Shown here one piece after another: positions 7,928-16,539 of a stretch of DNA of 64,000 nucleotides. Location: assembly GCA_003674045.1 (NCBI GenBank), contig PENC01000019.1, positions 1 to 64,000 on the forward strand, written 5' to 3'. The stretch comes from Streptomyces griseocarneus (GTDB taxonomy: Bacteria > Actinomycetota > Actinomycetes > Streptomycetales > Streptomycetaceae). The notes under the pieces were generated by a model. The model was not told the DNA's origin. It saw nothing but the letters and a program-made list of their open reading frames with translations, and searched no databases. Made by a program: the position numbers and the translations under genes. The number at the start of each line of letters is the position of its first letter. Position 1 is the first letter of the stretch.

Positions 7928-8458
7928 ATGACGAAGCGGACGAAGGCCCGCGCTCCCCGCCCTTTCGAAGTCGACGATGACGACTGGTACATACCGGAAT
8001 GGGCCCCCAGTTCCTCCTCCCACTACCGGGACCCCTTCCTGCCGCACTGGGTTCCCGACGACTGTGTCCGCAGCGTGCCCGCCGACGCCCACTGGCACGC
8101 GGTCCGCGTCCCCTTCGCCGACGGCCAGCACGCCCTGCGAGCCCTGGGCACCTCCATCGGCCCCGTCATCGCCTCCAAGCTCGCCGGGCACGTGACCTTC
8201 CTCCTCAACCTCCACTCGCTGCCCTCCTGGAACGTCATCGGCACCCGCCTGCTGCGCCCGGGGACCATGGTGGAGATCCCTCCAGCGGCCACCACCCAGG
8301 GCCCGGACGTGCACTGGCTTGTTTTGCCGGGGAGAGGGACAACAGACCCGAAGACTCTGCAAGCGGCACTGACCGGAGCTCCCGCCGCCGCGGAGCAGCT
8401 GGAGCCGGCCGGTGGGCGACAGAGCCGGGCACCGCGTGCTGCCGGACCACGGTCATGA
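7928..8458 (+). CDS. Conserved hypothetical protein coupled to the NB-ARC gene
   Basis: A 176-residue protein starting MTKRTKARAPRPF. It has an acidic patch (EVDDDDW), then a predicted alpha/beta region (HWHAVRVPFADGQHALRALG, GPVIASKLAGHVTFLLNL, PGTMVEIPPAA) that resembles small regulatory proteins often found beside Streptomyces regulators; I do not recognise a named family. An upstream GTG at 7889 is possible. The stop overlaps the NB-ARC/TPR start by ATGA, so the two are made together and may act as a pair. The C-terminal 35 residues are low-complexity. Confidence 0.65.
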   Translation: MTKRTKARAPRPFEVDDDDWYIPEWAPSSSSHYRDPFLPHWVPDDCVRSVPADAHWHAVRVPFADGQHALRALGTSIGPVIASKLAGHVTFLLNLHSLPSWNVIGTRLLRPGTMVEIPPAATTQGPDVHWLVLPGRGTTDPKTLQAALTGAPAAAEQLEPAGGRQSRAPRAAGPRS

Positions 8459-10605
8459 GCCAGGAACCCGCGCCCGGCGCGGCCAACCGCATCGGCGGGC
8501 AGGCCACGGTGGCCGTGAGCGTGCAGGCCCGCGACATCCGCACCCTCACCATCCACCCCGCCGCCACGGCCACGGACGGCGGGCCACCACCAGTGCCGTA
8601 TCAACTGCCGCCGGTGCCCATGGCGTTCACCGGCCGGACCGCCGAGGTCGAAACCCTCTCACACTGGTTCCGTACGCAGCCAGCCCACGGTGTGCGGGTG
8701 GCGGCCGTCAGCGGGGTCGCCGGGGTCGGGAAGACCGCGCTGGCCGCCTTCTGGCTCCACCAGATCCGTGCCCACTTCGGTGGCGGCCAGCTCTACGCCG
8801 ACCTGCGCGGCCACGCCCCCGAGGGGCCGGCCCGCACCGACGAGGTCCTCGTGCGGCTGCTGCGCTCCTACCGCACTGGGCCGCTGCCCGCCACGGTCGA
8901 TGAGCTTTCCGCGTGGTGGCGTTCGGTGACCGCGGCCCGCCCCGGCCAGTCGGTGTGCGTGCTGCTCGACAACGCCGCCTCGGCCGAGCAGATCCGTCCC
9001 CTGCTTCCCGGCGGGGATGGGCATCTGGTGGTGGTCACCAGCCGCGAGCTGCTGGCCGCCCTGGCCCGCGACGGCGCCCATCTGCACCAACTGCGCCCGC
9101 TGGACCCCCGCGCGGCGACCGAGTACCTGGCCCGCTGTCTCGGCTCCGGCCGGATCAACCGCGAGCTCGATGCCGCCCGTCGGATCGCGGCGGCGACGAG
9201 CGGGCTGCCCTTGGCCCTGGGCCTGGCGGTCAGCGTGCTGGCAGGCCACCCCGACCAGCCACTCGCCGAGCTCCTCACGCCCACCGCGGGACCGGTCGCT
9301 GCGCCGCCTCCTCGACCCGAAGATCTGGAAGGAGCTTTGATGGCCAGCCTGGACGACACGTACTGGCGTCTGCCACGAGGCGTCGCCCGTGTCTACCGGA
9401 AGCTGGGCATGCTCCCCCTCCCGGAGACCGACACCGCCCTGACCGCGGCTGCCTGCAACCTGCCGCCCGGCGAGGCCGAACAGGCCTTGCGTGCCTTGTC
9501 CGCGGCGCGGCTCCTGGAGGACGTCGCCGACCATCCGGTCCGCGGGCGCGTCTACCGGCTCCACGACGCAGTCCGCCCCCACGCCCGCGCCCAGGCGCAG
9601 CGCGAGGACACCGACGGCACCGCGGACGAGGTCCTGCACCGCGCCCTGGACTGGCTCCAGACCGGGGCCACAGCAGCCGAGCAGACCTTGACGCCCGCTC
9701 ACCGCCGACTCAAGCGCGAGCTCGCCTACCCGCCGGCCCAGCCCGTCGTCCTCACCCAGCGTGCCGAGGCCCTGGCCTGGCTGGACGGCCAGCAGACACA
9801 GCTCATGGCCGCGATCCGCGCGGGCCACGCGGCCGGCCTGTACTCGTGCGTGTGGATGCTGGTGTGGGCCCTGTGGCCACTGTGGCACTACAGCCAGGTC
9901 TACAGCCTGTGGTTCGAGGCCCACGAGCTCGGCATCGACGCGGCCCAACGCGACGGCGTGCCCTTACCCGAGAGGGAACTCGTGAACACGCTGGGCGTGG
10001 GGCTGCGCAGCGCCGGCCGGTACGACGCCGCGATCGAGGCTTTCGCCCGCGTCAGGGCCATGGCCGCTGCCGCGGCCGATGCCGCCGGGCAGGCCCAGGC
10101 CGTCCACGAACTCGGCGTCGCCCACCACGGCACCGGCCGCCGCGACGAGGCACACGAACTTCTCCTGACGGCACGCCAGCAGCGCATCGAGCTGGGCGAC
10201 TTGCGGGGCCAGGCACTGACCGACATCGTCCTGGGCGAGATCGCCCTCGACGACGGCCGGCCGGACCAGGCCATCAGCCGCTTCACCGCCGCCCGCGCCC
10301 TGCTGCTGCAGGTCGAGGACCCGCACAACGCCGCCCGGGCCCTGGCCTGGCTCGGGCGCGCCCACGCCCGCAGCGGCGACGCTCAGGTCGCGCTCGACCA
10401 CGGCCGCACCGCCGTGGAGGAGTTCACCCGGGCCGGATCCCGGCGCTGGACCGGTCGCAGCCTGGAGATGCTCGGCCAGAGCACCCACGAGGCCGGCACC
10501 CCAGAGGCTGCCCGCGGCCTGTTCACCCGGGCCCTGTCCGTCTACGAACCGTTCAGCTCAGGCGACGCAGACCGTCTTCGCGGCCGACTGAGCGACCTGC
10601 CCTGA
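8455..10605 (+). CDS. NB-ARC/TPR signal-transduction ATPase
   Basis: A 716-residue STAND-family protein. Residues 1-60 form a short N-terminal segment with the VSVQARDI pattern common ahead of actinobacterial NB-ARC domains. The NTPase follows: Walker A GVAGVGKTAL (about 86-95), Walker B VCVLLDNA (about 166-173), the sensor strand VVVTSRELL (about 192) and the GLPLAL motif (about 251). From about 420 on there are tetratricopeptide-like helical repeats rich in A/L/G/R. No classical HTH or effector is visible, so it may signal through partners, such as the coupled small protein. A TTA codon at 9964-9966 (residue 504) suggests bldA dependence. Such proteins act as regulators or in conflict systems. 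Confidence 0.85.
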   Translation: MSQEPAPGAANRIGGQATVAVSVQARDIRTLTIHPAATATDGGPPPVPYQLPPVPMAFTGRTAEVETLSHWFRTQPAHGVRVAAVSGVAGVGKTALAAFWLHQIRAHFGGGQLYADLRGHAPEGPARTDEVLVRLLRSYRTGPLPATVDELSAWWRSVTAARPGQSVCVLLDNAASAEQIRPLLPGGDGHLVVVTSRELLAALARDGAHLHQLRPLDPRAATEYLARCLGSGRINRELDAARRIAAATSGLPLALGLAVSVLAGHPDQPLAELLTPTAGPVAAPPPRPEDLEGALMASLDDTYWRLPRGVARVYRKLGMLPLPETDTALTAAACNLPPGEAEQALRALSAARLLEDVADHPVRGRVYRLHDAVRPHARAQAQREDTDGTADEVLHRALDWLQTGATAAEQTLTPAHRRLKRELAYPPAQPVVLTQRAEALAWLDGQQTQLMAAIRAGHAAGLYSCVWMLVWALWPLWHYSQVYSLWFEAHELGIDAAQRDGVPLPERELVNTLGVGLRSAGRYDAAIEAFARVRAMAAAAADAAGQAQAVHELGVAHHGTGRRDEAHELLLTARQQRIELGDLRGQALTDIVLGEIALDDGRPDQAISRFTAARALLLQVEDPHNAARALAWLGRAHARSGDAQVALDHGRTAVEEFTRAGSRRWTGRSLEMLGQSTHEAGTPEAARGLFTRALSVYEPFSSGDADRLRGRLSDLP

Positions 10606-10627
10606 CATCCTGGGAGATGGTGAGCAG

Positions 10628-10900
10628 ATGGGGACCACGGACCCGTTACGCGGAGCACGCAGCAAGCGCCTTGCCGGCCTCGCCCGCAAGGCCAAGCGCG
10701 CCGGAGTCGAACTCGGCACGACCCGCCGCAACTTCGTCGTGCTGCGCTGTGGCACCTGCGGAGCGCGCACCTCCTTCTCGCGGGGTCTCACCGACGCCGA
10801 CCGGCGGGTCTATCCGGCTGTGCGGCTGTGGCTGCGTCGGCACGGCCTGGGACGGGAGCGTAGCTGTCCGCTCGCGTCGGCGGGCGTCAACCGGCGGTGA
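10628..10900 (+). CDS. Small CxxC hypothetical protein
   Basis: A 90-residue basic protein preceded by a GGAGA ribosome binding site. It has one LRCGTCGA motif near residue 43 plus a later Cys in ERSCPLAS, which could form a small zinc ribbon-like site with few ligands. Spacing of 22 nt after the NB-ARC stop suggests the same operon. No family recognised; codon bias supports it being real. Confidence 0.5.
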   Translation: MGTTDPLRGARSKRLAGLARKAKRAGVELGTTRRNFVVLRCGTCGARTSFSRGLTDADRRVYPAVRLWLRRHGLGRERSCPLASAGVNRR

Positions 10901-11407
10901 GGCGGCCTGATCCTGCAGGGGACTGGATGCGATCGTGTGCGCGAATCACACAACACCTCGAAAGGGTGAGACGCCTCGCGCGGTTGGTCTCGAACAGGCC
11001 GCCAGGCCGCGCAGCCCGGGCGCGCCTTGGGGTGCATGCGGCCATCGAATCTTCGTTCCATCATTCGCCCGGCAGCGCCCGTTACGCATCGCTGATCAGC
11101 TGCGTTGTGCTGGACGTCCATCTCGGCGACTCACCCACAGAGGACGCGTGGCTCCCATATCCGGCGCCCATACTCGGCGGTTTTCGTTCGATTCTGCTGC
11201 GTTCGGCGGCCAGCTGTGGGGGGTGGGCCGGTTGACGGTTTCTTCGCCCGCGCATTCGACGTCTTGGTCGCCGGGGGTGGGGAGATGGCCTCCAGGCCGT
11301 GGCCGTGTGGCCGCGCCGTTGAGAGCGGGGTCCTGAACGGGTCCGAGTGAGGTCGGTAATCGTTGCGGTCGCCGGGCCGCGGCCGTGCTGGAGGAGAGGG
11401 GGAGATC
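10901..11407. other. 507-bp intergenic region, no convincing gene
   Basis: Frames here lack codon bias and ribosome binding sites. The region is less GC-rich around 10920-10970 and 11160-11200 and must hold the promoter for the Nudix-to-HIT operon starting at 11408. I saw no strong dyad, terminator or precursor-peptide frame with an FxLD-type motif. Confidence 0.6.
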
Positions 11408-11869
11408 GTGTCGATCGTGCGGAACATCGTTGGCGCGCATCTGGTGTTCGAGCGCAAGGGCCATGTGTTGTTGGGGCTACGGCCGCCGGACGCGTTGTTC
11501 GGGGCGAATGTCTGGCATGTTCCGGCGGGGCATGTGGAGCTGGAGAGCGCTCGGGCCTGCGCGGTGCGGGAAGCCGGCGAGGAGCTCGGAGTCACCGTGG
11601 CCGAGCACGAGCTGGAGCTCGTGCACACCGTTCACCTGCTCGACGCCGACGACTCTGTGCCACGGCTGCAGCTGTTCTTCCGCGTACACCGGTGGGACGG
11701 CGAGCCACGGCTGATGGAGCCGGAACGGTGCGTCAAGTGGCAGTGGTGGCCGTGGCACGGTCTGCCCGACCCGACGGTGGAGTACACGGTCGCGGCACTG
11801 GAGGGCATTGCGAACAGCCAGCCGTACACGGACATGGGCTGGGCCGCCCTGGGGCGGGTGAGGCCCTGA
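11408..11869 (+). CDS. Nudix hydrolase
   Basis: A 153-residue Nudix protein with a complete Nudix box: GHVELESARACAVREAGEEL at about 41-60, then GV (G-x5-E-x7-REUxEExGU). The GTG at 11408 is preferred over a frame start at 11363 because GGAGAGGGGGAGATC precedes it directly. Nudix enzymes cleave nucleoside diphosphates linked to another group; this one has the size of NTP or dinucleotide pyrophosphatases. It is the first gene of an operon that continues with a methyltransferase and exporters. Confidence 0.85.
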   Translation: MSIVRNIVGAHLVFERKGHVLLGLRPPDALFGANVWHVPAGHVELESARACAVREAGEELGVTVAEHELELVHTVHLLDADDSVPRLQLFFRVHRWDGEPRLMEPERCVKWQWWPWHGLPDPTVEYTVAALEGIANSQPYTDMGWAALGRVRP

Positions 11870-11921
11870 CGTTGACCGGCATTCGGCTCGACATCCACGA
11901 CGACCCTTGCTGGAGGCTGCT

Positions 11922-13169
11922 GTGTCCCGCTCCCCCTCTCCCGTTCCGTCTGCCGCGACCATGGCCGTGGCTCAAGAGGCCGCGCAGGCGCGGCGGACCA
12001 TGGTGCACCGGCTGGAGGAACAGGAGGTCTTATCCGACCCGCTGCTGCGGGAGGCGTTGCTGAGTGTGCGGCGCGAGGTGTTGCTGCCGCGCGCCTACGT
12101 CCGACGGGATGCCGGATATCCCGAGCCGGTGGTGCGGCAGTTGCTGGACGGTGCGCACCCGGACGACCGGCAGGAGTGGCTCGAGCTCATTCACAGCGGC
12201 GTCTCCGTGCTCGCGCAGCGCGACGGCGAGGCGCTCGAGGGCCAGGTCCGCGGGCGGGTGGAAGGCGGGCGGATCACGTCGGCGGCGAGCGTGGTGTCGA
12301 TGACCGTGCAGATGCTGCACGACCTGGAACTGCGGCGCGGCCTTTCCTATTTGGAGCTGGGGGCGGGCCCGGGGTACTCCGCGGCCGTGGCCGCCCACGT
12401 GCTCGGGGCCGGCCGGGTGACGGCCGTCGAGCGCGACGTCAACATGGCGGCCGCGGCCGCGCACCGGCTCGCCGAGCTCGGCCTGGAGGTCGAGGTTGTG
12501 GCCGGAGACGGGCTCGACGGCCACCGGGAGCGGGCGCCGTATGAGCGAATCGGGTTCGCCTTCTCGGTGCCGTACCTGCCGCAGAGGGCCGTGGAGCAGC
12601 TCGCCGAGGGCGGGCTGCTGCTCGCGCATCTGACGGCCGACTCTCCCAGCTGGCCCGGCCTGATCACCGTGCGCAAGCACGGCGGCCGCCTGGAGGCGAC
12701 GGTACGCGGGTCGCGACTGGGGCATGTGCCGGTGCACGGCTACGAGTGGGTGTCGCTGCACCGGCACAAGCGCCGTATCGGTGCCGAGCCCGGCCGGCAC
12801 CGCGCGAGATCCGTCCTTCCACCGCCGGATGCGGCGCGCGGCTTCTGGCTCGCGCTGGCCCACTGTGTGCCGGGGCTGGTCCGGGACTTCTCGGCGGAGC
12901 GCCTGACGCTGGTCGCGCCCCGGGAGGACTCCTGGGCCGTCGTCGGCTCCGACGGGGACGTCGAGGAGGCGGGCTCGCGGCCGGTGTGGGACGAGGTGTG
13001 CGAGGTGTACGCGCACTGGGAGCGCGCCGGGCGGCCGGAGCAGTACCGGCTGGAGCTGGCCGCTGATGGTCGGCAGTACGTCACCGCCGGCGCGGGCGCG
13101 GGCGGGCTCGCGTGGGAGTTGCCCGCACCGGCTGGGCTCGTCGACGAAAGTGAAGGGGGAACGCGGTGA
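11922..13169 (+). CDS. PCMT-like methyltransferase, possibly of the FxLD RiPP type
   Basis: A 415-residue protein whose middle resembles protein-L-isoaspartate O-methyltransferase: ITSAASVVSMTVQML (substrate-side motif) and the SAM-binding LELGAGPGYSAAVAAHVLG (about 143-161) followed by VTAVERD. A C-terminal extension of about 170 residues goes beyond housekeeping PCMT (about 220 residues). PCMT-like enzymes of this length accompany LanB genes in FxLD-type and other lanthipeptide systems, which fits LanB nearby, but no FxLD precursor was found. The GTG at 11922 has GGAGG upstream; a TTG at 11907 is the alternative. A TTA codon occurs at 12030-12032. Its stop overlaps the ABC gene start (GTGA). 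Confidence 0.75.
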   Translation: MSRSPSPVPSAATMAVAQEAAQARRTMVHRLEEQEVLSDPLLREALLSVRREVLLPRAYVRRDAGYPEPVVRQLLDGAHPDDRQEWLELIHSGVSVLAQRDGEALEGQVRGRVEGGRITSAASVVSMTVQMLHDLELRRGLSYLELGAGPGYSAAVAAHVLGAGRVTAVERDVNMAAAAAHRLAELGLEVEVVAGDGLDGHRERAPYERIGFAFSVPYLPQRAVEQLAEGGLLLAHLTADSPSWPGLITVRKHGGRLEATVRGSRLGHVPVHGYEWVSLHRHKRRIGAEPGRHRARSVLPPPDAARGFWLALAHCVPGLVRDFSAERLTLVAPREDSWAVVGSDGDVEEAGSRPVWDEVCEVYAHWERAGRPEQYRLELAADGRQYVTAGAGAGGLAWELPAPAGLVDESEGGTR

Positions 13170-15202
13170 GTGGGGCGGACAGCAACGGGCCGGAGAACCG
13201 TCATGGGGAGTACGTCCCCGGTCCCCGCCGGGGCGTGCTGTTGCCGCCTCCGGAGAAGGCTGCGGCGGCGCCGGAGAGCGAAGAGGTCGGCGACGAGCTG
13301 AAAGACGCGTACTGGATGCAGTGGGACGGCGAAGCCGCTCGAACTAACGTGTGGAGGATCCTCGGCCGATTGCCGGGGATCAGCCGCAGGGTGCTCGGCC
13401 TGGCCTACCGGGCCGATGCACGGGCCGCGGTCACGGTCGTGGTGTGCCAGATCGCCTCGTCGCTGATGAGCGCGCTCGGTCTGCTGGCCTCGGTGCGCGT
13501 GCTCTCGGCCCTCTTCACTCAGGGCGCGACCTCCGAGCGCATCCACCACGCGCTTCCCTCCCTCGCTCTGGTCGCCGGGCTGATGGCGGCGCAGGGTCTG
13601 CTCGACTTCGGTGTCGCCCGCGGGCAGGCGGCGCTCACGCCGAAAGTGCGGCGGGCGGTGGAGCAGGAGTTCTTGCGGCTGAACTGCCATGTGCGGCTGG
13701 AGGCGATGGATGACGCGGCCTTCGCCGACGAGGCGAACAAAGCCAACGACCGCGGCTTGTACTACATGCGCCAGTCCGTGCCCCAGATGATCCAGCTCGC
13801 GCACGCCGTCCTCGGCCTCATCGGGGCCGCCGGTGTCCTGGCCGTCCTCCACCCGCTGCTCCTGCCCCTCCTGGTGCTCTCGGTGATTCCGCAGGGTTAC
13901 GCGGCGGTGCGCTCGGCACGGGCGCAGTTCCTCTCCCATAGCCGGTACAGCACCCTCCAGCGCCGCATCCGTCTGCTGACCTGGCTCCTTCTTGACCGGA
14001 ACTCCGCAGCGGAGGTTCGCTCCTCGACGGCGCAGCGGGCGCTGCTGGAAGAGCACGAGCGGTTCGCACGGCGGATCGAGGCGGAGGATGCGCGGCTGGG
14101 GCGGCAGGAGGCGAACGTCGCGCTGTGGGGGCGCGGGGTCGGCGGCTTGGCGGTGGGTGCCACATATGCGGTGCTGGGGTGGATGACGGCGTCGGGGTGG
14201 CTGCCGCTGGCAGCGGGCGGCGGTGCGTTCCTGGCAATCCGTTCCAGCCGGGGCACATTGGTGAGCGTGGTGCTGGCCATGCACCAGGTCTACGAGCACG
14301 CCCTGTGGATCGACGACCTCGAGCGGCACCTGGAGCGCTGCCGCGCGCTGCTGCCGCACCGTACGGGCCGGCGCCTCGCGGACGGGGTGAAGACCATCAC
14401 CGTCGCCGACGTCCACTACACCTACCCGGAGGCCGGCCGGGCGGCGCTGCGCGGGGTGTCGATGACGCTGACGGCGGGCTCGACGGTGGCGTTCGTCGGG
14501 GCGAACGGGTCGGGCAAGTCGACCATGGCCAAGCTCCTGGCCGGGCTGTACACGCCGAGCGAGGGCAGTATCAGCTGGGACGGGGTGGAGGTGCGGGAGG
14601 TCGACGCCGAGAGCATCCAGGCCCAGGTCGCCATGGTGCTCCAAGACCCGGTCGCATGGCCGCTGTCGGCGCTGGCCAACGTTACGATCGGCGCGGGGAC
14701 CATCACCGAGGCCGACCCGCGGCGAGCCCTTGCGGCCGTGACCGAGTCCGGCGCGGACCGTGTCATCGCCGGTCTGCCCCAGCAGTGGGCCACCCCGCTG
14801 TCCAAGCGTTTCAAGAACGGACAGGAGCTGTCCGGCGGGAACTGGGCCAAGGTGGCCGTGGCCCGGGGCCTGTACCAGGACGCCGCCGTGCTGCTCCTCG
14901 ACGAGCCGACGGCCAGCATGGATGCCCGGGCTGAACACGCTGTCTACGAGGCCGTCCTGCACGGCGATCGTGGCGAGCGCCGCCGGGACCGCATCACCGT
15001 CCTGATCTCTCACCGCCTCAGCAGCGTTACCGGCTGCGACATGATCTACGTGTTCCGCGACGGGCGCATCATCGAGTCCGGCACCCACCAGGGCCTCATG
15101 AACCACACCGTCAACGGACAACCCGGGGAATATTGCGAAATGTTCACTCTCCAGGCTTCCGCCTACCAGGCAGCGGCCGCGCCGGGCGAGGGGGATGGGT
15201 GA
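13166..15202 (+). CDS. ABC exporter half-transporter (membrane and ATPase fused)
   Basis: A 678-residue MsbA/LanT-like exporter without a peptidase domain. About 60 N-terminal residues are hydrophilic, then about six membrane segments (roughly 80-370), then the nucleotide-binding domain: Walker A GANGSGKST (about 443-451), Q-loop VLQDP, signature LSGGNWAKVAVAR (about 554-566; the canonical LSGGQ reads LSGGN), Walker B VLLLDEP (about 574-580) and H-loop ISHRLSS. It likely works as a homodimer to export a small molecule or modified peptide. The GTG at 13166 overlaps the methyltransferase stop and has a GGGGGA site upstream. Confidence 0.88.
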   Translation: MSGADSNGPENRHGEYVPGPRRGVLLPPPEKAAAAPESEEVGDELKDAYWMQWDGEAARTNVWRILGRLPGISRRVLGLAYRADARAAVTVVVCQIASSLMSALGLLASVRVLSALFTQGATSERIHHALPSLALVAGLMAAQGLLDFGVARGQAALTPKVRRAVEQEFLRLNCHVRLEAMDDAAFADEANKANDRGLYYMRQSVPQMIQLAHAVLGLIGAAGVLAVLHPLLLPLLVLSVIPQGYAAVRSARAQFLSHSRYSTLQRRIRLLTWLLLDRNSAAEVRSSTAQRALLEEHERFARRIEAEDARLGRQEANVALWGRGVGGLAVGATYAVLGWMTASGWLPLAAGGGAFLAIRSSRGTLVSVVLAMHQVYEHALWIDDLERHLERCRALLPHRTGRRLADGVKTITVADVHYTYPEAGRAALRGVSMTLTAGSTVAFVGANGSGKSTMAKLLAGLYTPSEGSISWDGVEVREVDAESIQAQVAMVLQDPVAWPLSALANVTIGAGTITEADPRRALAAVTESGADRVIAGLPQQWATPLSKRFKNGQELSGGNWAKVAVARGLYQDAAVLLLDEPTASMDARAEHAVYEAVLHGDRGERRRDRITVLISHRLSSVTGCDMIYVFRDGRIIESGTHQGLMNHTVNGQPGEYCEMFTLQASAYQAAAAPGEGDG

Positions 15203-16539
15203 CGGCCGTGTCGTCTACGGCCGCGGGCGGGTGGCGGGCGCGTGCCGGCGCCGCTGTGGCCCCCTGGGGCGAACGCGGCTACCGGATCTTCCTGATCGCG
15301 CGGGTGCTGTCCGCGGCCGGGTCCGCCATCGCGCCGGTTGCCCTGGCGTTCGCCGCTCTGGATGTCGGCGGCTCGGCGGTGGCGCTGGGCTGGGTCCTGG
15401 CGGCCGGGTGTCTGCCGCAGCTCCTGGTCGCGCTGATCGGTGGCCTCGTCACCGATCGCTACCCGCGCGCCCGCATTCTGCCGGGCGGGAACCTCGCGCT
15501 CGCGGCCCTGCAGGGTGTCGCCGCCGCGCTGCTCCTGACCCGCCATGCCGGAGTTCCCGCTCTCGCCGGTCTGTCGGCGGCGAGCGGTATGGTCACCGCG
15601 TTCGTCGACCCGGCCACGAAGAAGACCCTGCCCGCTCTGGTGGCGCCCGGGTTGCTGCAGCAGGCGAACGCGTTCGCGCAGGCGGCGTTCAATGGCGTCA
15701 AGATCCTCGTTCCCGTCATCGGGGGTTCCCTCGTCGCGCTGATTGGCCCGGGGTACGCGGTGGGCTTCGACGCGGTGACGTTCCTCGTCGCGGCCGTGCT
15801 CCTGGCCCGGCTGCCGGAGATGGAAGCGGCGGAGGCCGAACAGTCCACGGCGTGGGTGCAGTTCCGGGACGGGTGGCGGGCCTTTCGTGTGCATGGGTGG
15901 CTGATGCTCTGGTCGTTCCAGGGTTGTGTCACCGTGCCGTTGTGGCTGGTCGGCTACGTCCTTCTCGGTCCCGCCTACGCGAAGGCCCATCTGGGCGGGG
16001 CGGCCGGGTACGGGCTGATGGCCGCCGCGTGGACGGGCGGGCTGGTACTCGGCGGCCTCGCCTGCCTGCTCTGGTCCCCGCGCCGGCTGTGCCCGGTCGC
16101 CGCGGCCGTTTCGGCGGCCATGGCCCTGCCGATGGCCGCCATGGCCGCCGCCGTCCCCCTGCCCGTCCTGCTCACCGCGATCGTCATCGCCGGGGCCGCC
16201 TTGAATGTGTCCGCCGTGTCGTTCAACGCGCTGCTCCCCCGCGTCATTGAGCCACAGCGCCTCGGCCGCGTGCTCTCCCTGAACCAGGCCGTCCAGCTGG
16301 TCTTCCTGCCGCCCGCCTACCTTCTGGCCGGCCAGGCCGCGACCGGGTTCGGGCTGACCACCACGTTCACCGTGATCGCGATGGTCCTGCTGCTGTGCGC
16401 CGTCCTGCCCCCGTGCCGCGCTGACTTCCGCGCACTCACCCTCGACTCCGCCCCGCTACCTACCGAGGAGACTTCTGTGCCCCACCCGTTGCCGCCCTCC
16501 ACCGCGACGCCGACTCACACCGCCGGGGAGGAAGCGTGA
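15199..16539 (+). CDS. MFS transporter
   Basis: A 446-residue integral membrane protein with about 12 hydrophobic segments and the MFS pattern after TM2 (GGLVTDRYPRARIL, like GxLaDRxGrrrvl) near residues 95-110. MFS-3-type exporters of this size expel drugs or siderophores. The GTG at 15199 overlaps the ABC transporter stop (GTGA) and follows a GAGGGGG site. Having two exporters in one operon suggests one for product and one for resistance or an intermediate. Its stop overlaps the HemC-like start. Confidence 0.85.
   Translation: MTAVSSTAAGGWRARAGAAVAPWGERGYRIFLIARVLSAAGSAIAPVALAFAALDVGGSAVALGWVLAAGCLPQLLVALIGGLVTDRYPRARILPGGNLALAALQGVAAALLLTRHAGVPALAGLSAASGMVTAFVDPATKKTLPALVAPGLLQQANAFAQAAFNGVKILVPVIGGSLVALIGPGYAVGFDAVTFLVAAVLLARLPEMEAAEAEQSTAWVQFRDGWRAFRVHGWLMLWSFQGCVTVPLWLVGYVLLGPAYAKAHLGGAAGYGLMAAAWTGGLVLGGLACLLWSPRRLCPVAAAVSAAMALPMAAMAAAVPLPVLLTAIVIAGAALNVSAVSFNALLPRVIEPQRLGRVLSLNQAVQLVFLPPAYLLAGQAATGFGLTTTFTVIAMVLLLCAVLPPCRADFRALTLDSAPLPTEETSVPHPLPPSTATPTHTAGEEA

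Noticed and set aside
10897..11235. 112-codon frame containing LDVHLGDS, considered as an FxLD-type precursor
   Set aside because: It is too long, lacks a ribosome binding site and the F-x-L-D motif, and its codon bias is poor.
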